Positions 62,510 to 64,000 of a stretch of DNA of 64,000 nt are shown piece by piece (the first letter of the stretch is position 1; each line of letters opens with the position of its first letter). A program made the translations under genes and the position numbers. The notes under the pieces are model-generated. The model worked only from the letters and a program-made list of their open reading frames with translations. It did no database searches and was not told the origin of the DNA. The stretch covers positions 3,765,501-3,829,500 of the forward strand of contig NZ_CP012643.1 of the NCBI RefSeq assembly GCF_001310085.1, read 5' to 3'. The DNA comes from Rufibacter tibetensis (lineage in GTDB: Bacteria > Bacteroidota > Bacteroidia > Cytophagales > Hymenobacteraceae).

Positions 62510-63361
62510 ATGCCCATTCAACGCGACCGCCTGTATGCCGATGTCCAGTACCTGACTACCCTGAAGCCTCCCCGCAGCATAGGCCACCCTGAGTCTTTGA
62601 AAAAAGCCGAGGAGTATATAGAGGCGCAATTCTGCAAACTAAGCGGACGGGTTCAAAAGCAAGCGCTGCACCAAGGGTTTAATAATCTAATTTTTTCTTA
62701 TGGACCCGAGGATGGGGAGCGGGTGATTGTAGGGGCGCATTATGACGTTTTCGGTGAAACTCCCGGAGCAGATGACAATGCCAGCGCCGTAGCCGGTTTG
62801 CTGGAACTGGCCCGCGCTTTGCACGAGGAAAAACCAGAGGTAAAGCACCGAATAGATTTTGTGGCCTATAACTTTGAGGAGCCTCCTTACTTCGCCACAG
62901 AGAAAATGGGCAGCGCTGTGCATGCGAAGTCCATGAAGAAGGACAAGGTAGATGTGAAGCTGATGATTTGCCTTGAAATGATTGGGTTCTTCACTGATAA
63001 GCCCAACTCTCAGGAGTTTCAACACGAGTCTATGAAAAAGATGTACCCTACCACGGGTAACTTTATTGTAGTAGTAGGCAAGATGGGGCAGGAGCGGACA
63101 GTGCAGCGGGTGCAGCAGTTTATGAAAGAACACTCCCGCATAGATGTGCAGTCCATTGCCGCTCCGGAAGGCTTACCTGGCGTAGGTTTGTCTGACCACC
63201 GGAACTACTGGGCCCAAGGGTACCAGGCTGTAATGATCAATGACACGTCTTTCCTCCGTAACCCGCATTACCACCAAAGAAGCGACACCATTGACACCCT
63301 TGACTTTGCCCGTATGACAGAGGTGGTGAGAGGAGTTTACGCTGCGATGTTGAATTTTTAA
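62510..63361 (+). CDS. M28-family zinc aminopeptidase, intact
   Basis: A 283-residue metallopeptidase. Metal ligands are in VIVGAHYDVFGETPGADDNA (His, Asp) and the general-base Glu in VAYNFEEPPYFATEKMGS; GVGLSDHRNYWAQG and NPHYHQRSDTIDTLDF carry the later ligands. No signal peptide is evident from the ATG at 62510, so it may be cytoplasmic; a GTG at 62486 would add 8 residues. It is a distant relative of the pseudogene at 20122-21593, not a close copy. Confidence 0.9.
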   Translation: MPIQRDRLYADVQYLTTLKPPRSIGHPESLKKAEEYIEAQFCKLSGRVQKQALHQGFNNLIFSYGPEDGERVIVGAHYDVFGETPGADDNASAVAGLLELARALHEEKPEVKHRIDFVAYNFEEPPYFATEKMGSAVHAKSMKKDKVDVKLMICLEMIGFFTDKPNSQEFQHESMKKMYPTTGNFIVVVGKMGQERTVQRVQQFMKEHSRIDVQSIAAPEGLPGVGLSDHRNYWAQGYQAVMINDTSFLRNPHYHQRSDTIDTLDFARMTEVVRGVYAAMLNF

Positions 63362-63651
63362 AATTAACTTCAAAAGCGAGCACAATTGATTTGCACAGGA
63401 TCTAAAGCTTTGGAAACGGCAGAAAAGATAAAGCTTACATGGAGTTCATTCTACTATCTTGTAAGGAATAAAGGGATAGCCTGAATACCATTTCCAAATA
63501 CTTAATGCTTAAGGTGTTTTTCTTACTCTCTTCAAAAAAGCCAAGTGTACACTAGGGGCACTTTAGTAAGGATAAAAATATTCTCATATTTATATATGAG
63601 TTAACTAATATTTAGTATTTTTGAGCTGCTAAATATTATTATTTATTATCT

Positions 63652-64000
63652 ATGAAAAGGAGTAGAGGTGCTTTGATAGTTGTTTACTTATGCTTTACTG
63701 CAGTTTTAAGCTTTGGCCAAACCAAACTTAAGCCATTGGCTTTGTTAAAGCATGAAGAAAGCCTGATGTTTCATGATGCAGTTTTTTCGCCGGAAGGAAA
63801 CCGTTTGGTATCTGTAGGCAACCAAGGGATGCTGTACCTCTGGGATCCCACTCAGTCATTTCCAGTAAGTTTTAAGCACGTGTACAAAGGAACGGCTCTT
63901 TCATGTGCGTACTCCCAGGACGGAAAGTACATAGTGACGGGAGGGGAAGAGAGATCCATCAAAGTTTTACTAGCCCAAGATTTGAGTGAGGTAAAAAGTA
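63652..64000 (+). CDS. WD40-repeat-like secreted protein, partial
   Basis: The gene runs past the window end. It begins MKRSRGALIVVYLCFTAVLS with a signal peptide (cleaved near FGQT) and shows WD40-like repeats: EESLMFHDAVFSPEGNRLVS, GMLYLWDPTQS and CAYSQDGKYIVTGGEERSIK. Such proteins often include caspase-like or peptidase domains downstream, which cannot be seen here. A/T-rich DNA precedes it. Confidence 0.78.
   Translation, partial: MKRSRGALIVVYLCFTAVLSFGQTKLKPLALLKHEESLMFHDAVFSPEGNRLVSVGNQGMLYLWDPTQSFPVSFKHVYKGTALSCAYSQDGKYIVTGGEERSIKVLLAQDLSEVKS

Noticed and set aside
1-64000. CRISPR array, prophage or insertion sequence
   Set aside because: No regularly spaced repeats, no transposase, integrase or phage structural gene was recognised. 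The only mobile-looking item is the fold-back repeat pair.

Overview
The window looks like a chromosomal segment of a member of the Bacteroidota, most likely order Cytophagales, family Hymenobacteraceae (Rufibacter, Nibribacter or Pontibacter-like). The evidence is a SusC/SusD pair, a secreted pectate lyase with a type IX secretion C-terminal sorting domain, few strong Shine-Dalgarno sequences and A/T-rich intergenic DNA. The family-level placement is inference from gene content only.

Region 1 (about 1-14,900) is a pectin-use locus. It holds two CE12-type rhamnogalacturonan acetylesterases, SusC/SusD, a PL1 pectate lyase, a LamG-like lipoprotein, a VOC protein, fructose-1,6-bisphosphatase, altronate dehydratase (uxaA) and a Gfo/Idh/MocA oxidoreductase. 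Three copies of the palindrome GCAATCGATTGC or its core (two upstream of susC, one 20 bp upstream of the uxaA ATG) suggest one LacI-type repressor joins polymer import to uronate catabolism.

Region 2 (15,000-30,700) is mixed: an ECF sigma factor with an anti-sigma factor carrying a carboxypeptidase-regulatory-like domain, two adjacent DUF421 membrane proteins with C-terminal zinc ribbons, two universal stress proteins, a broken M28 peptidase, cysQ beside a broken cysC, a GH26 mannanase, an alpha/beta hydrolase and three DUF2382 stress proteins.

Region 3 (30,700-44,100) carries small stress and envelope proteins, an NDH-2-like dehydrogenase, a dehalogenase-like hydrolase, an ankyrin protein, a broken methyltransferase, a GNAT enzyme, several unrecognised small genes and tRNA-Arg(CCG).

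Region 4 (44,268-50,961) holds ohr and then the most interesting set: two alpha/beta-hydrolase esterases, two ATP-grasp ligases, a GCS2/YbdK-type carboxylate-amine ligase and a class I glutamine amidotransferase. Five of the six are co-directional and tightly packed. This looks like a pathway making an unknown peptide-like or amidated metabolite.

Region 5 (51,000-64,000) has two copies of a roughly 200-bp fold-back repeat with associated hairpins, sucC, a GH113-like mannanase, a LolD-type ATPase, an MFS exporter, an HNH protein, a third universal stress protein, an EamA transporter, an outer-membrane protein, an intact M28 peptidase and a WD40-like protein cut by the window end. Three genes in the window (M28, cysC, methyltransferase) each carry two independent disabling lesions, which suggests real gene decay rather than single sequencing errors.
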